This document shows, in pieces, positions 63,180-64,000 of a DNA stretch of 64,000 nucleotides. Both the position numbers and the translations under genes were made by a program. Below the pieces are notes generated by a model that saw nothing but the letters and a program-made list of their open reading frames with translations, did no database searches and was not told the DNA's origin. This stretch comes from Bacteriovoracaceae bacterium (lineage in GTDB: Bacteria; Bdellovibrionota; Bacteriovoracia; Bacteriovoracales; Bacteriovoracaceae): positions 124,001 to 188,000 of the forward strand of contig JAOARC010000050.1 in assembly GCA_025210745.1 (NCBI GenBank), in the 5' to 3' direction. The stretch's first letter is position 1. Each line of letters begins with the position of its first letter.

Positions 63180-63964
63180 TGAAATGGTATATCGCTGCAT
63201 ATTCTTTAATGACTATCGCGCTAGCACAAACGATAGAAGTAGATCAAAGTCATACCCCTATAATACAAAAGTTTACTCGACATCTTAGTCAAAATTTCTC
63301 GAAACTAACGAAACAAGAGTTTGATATATTAGAACAAATTAATAAAAACCTAAGCACTTTTAGTTTAAAAAATACGAATGATATTCTAGAAGATAGTATT
63401 TATACTAAAATTTTAGAAAATACAGTATTTGGAAACGAATCCTCCAGAGTTTCTTCTATTTTTATAAAAAAAGTTGAAGAAAAACTTAAATCAAATAAAC
63501 TATCCTATAGCTCTTTTTCTAAGCAAATTATAGAAAGTATTATTGCTGATTATAAACCCTTTTTTGAGGAAGGCTTTATAAATAGATATGAGAGCTATAA
63601 TAGGAATAATAAAAATGAAGTTATTAAATATAAAAAGATTCGTATGCTTACTAAATACACTTCAACGACTTTAACTCAGTTTCTTGCAAGCACCGCACAA
63701 GATTTTAACAAAAAAATAACCAAATTATGCTTAGAAACTTTAAAGTTAATAAATACTAAAAGTTACTTTTTGAAAAATCATTCCTTTTATAGCTTGGAAA
63801 TAAAGCAAAAACAGGTATTTATCTTTAAAAAACCTAAAAAAGAAGACAAGAAAATAATTCAAGAAAAAAAAGACACTCTCTTAGATGCGATAAAATCTAT
63901 CGATAAAAATGAGAGTGAAAAGATGAGCGAAAAGATTGATCAAATCATACCTAAAAACGAATAA
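63179..63964 (+). CDS. Exported helical protein, unknown
   Basis: 261 residues with a signal peptide (MKWYIAAYSLMTIALAQT), predominantly helical, Lys/Asn/Ser-rich, ending in a highly charged tail (KKEDKKIIQEKKDTLLDAI). One cysteine. The ATG shares a base with the previous stop (TAATG). Third gene of the exported trio; the transcript may continue past the window edge. Confidence 0.66.
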   Translation: MKWYIAAYSLMTIALAQTIEVDQSHTPIIQKFTRHLSQNFSKLTKQEFDILEQINKNLSTFSLKNTNDILEDSIYTKILENTVFGNESSRVSSIFIKKVEEKLKSNKLSYSSFSKQIIESIIADYKPFFEEGFINRYESYNRNNKNEVIKYKKIRMLTKYTSTTLTQFLASTAQDFNKKITKLCLETLKLINTKSYFLKNHSFYSLEIKQKQVFIFKKPKKEDKKIIQEKKDTLLDAIKSIDKNESEKMSEKIDQIIPKNE

Positions 63965-64000
63965 TAAACACATCGCAAAAACTTAACATACACCATTTTT

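Overview
The window is about 30% GC and almost fully coding. It carries no tRNA, rRNA, insertion sequence, phage gene or CRISPR array that I can see. The gene content fits a Gram-negative, low-GC member of the Bdellovibrionota, most likely the Bacteriovoracia (Halobacteriovorax/Bacteriovorax-like predators). This is inference from content: an Agl/Glt-type gliding machine, a myxobacterial-type outer-membrane barrel, many small lipoproteins and secreted peptidases, LPS sugar genes, AT-rich codon use and many TTG/GTG starts. No phylogenetic marker RNA is present to prove it.

Layout. 1-1883: start of an arabinose-5-phosphate isomerase (KdsD), divergent from a polyprenyl-phosphate-mannose-synthase-like GT2 gene coupled to a PAP2 phosphatase. 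1864-4467: secreted M14 carboxypeptidase, DCC thiol protein and an exported unknown. 4534-7991: receiver-TPR protein and a long charged-linker protein. 8094-9819: MgtE and a small exported protein. 9968-12140: a sigma-54 activator followed by a near-consensus sigma-54 promoter and two overlapping small putative regulators. 12118-16196: phosphatidylserine decarboxylase, HtrA protease, Crp/Fnr regulator with an Mpo1-like protein, exported alpha/beta hydrolase. 16189-19844: Yej-type peptide importer without its ATPase. 19860-22748: exported coiled-coil protein, QueD-like enzyme, exported-looking methyltransferase and two unknowns. 22749-23154: decayed intergenic stretch. 23155-25101: groES-groEL. 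25239-30751: lipoprotein, exported C26 amidotransferase with an M1-like peptidase, PlsC, M20 peptidase, GNAT. 30817-33402: EamA transporter, then oxyR, a full OxyR operator and a 2-Cys peroxiredoxin. 33559-38836: lipoprotein, small membrane protein, DNA polymerase I, RDD protein, thioredoxin, GmhA.

38973-49657 is the most distinctive block. A rightward three-gene motor operon (one TolQ/MotA-like, two TolR/ExbD-like, the AglRQS make-up) converges on a leftward eight-gene operon. That operon holds an outer-membrane barrel, two large periplasmic TPR proteins, a TPR lipoprotein, a 79-residue exported protein, an FHA-transmembrane-AgmX/TonB-C protein and two small lipoproteins that repeat the AgmX-like domain alone. 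It matches the architecture of the Myxococcus Agl-Glt gliding/trans-envelope machine: a proton-driven inner-membrane motor, an inner-membrane FHA/TonB-like coupler, periplasmic TPR scaffolds and an outer-membrane barrel.

49750-55273 encodes an AddAB-like recombination nuclease pair in which both subunits carry a four-cysteine iron-sulfur signature. 55340-63964 holds Hsp33, a GNAT, a phosphatase-fold-like lipoprotein with a membrane protein, a membrane-bound CCG/ferredoxin Fe-S oxidoreductase, and three overlapping exported proteins of unknown function, the first with 20 cysteines.
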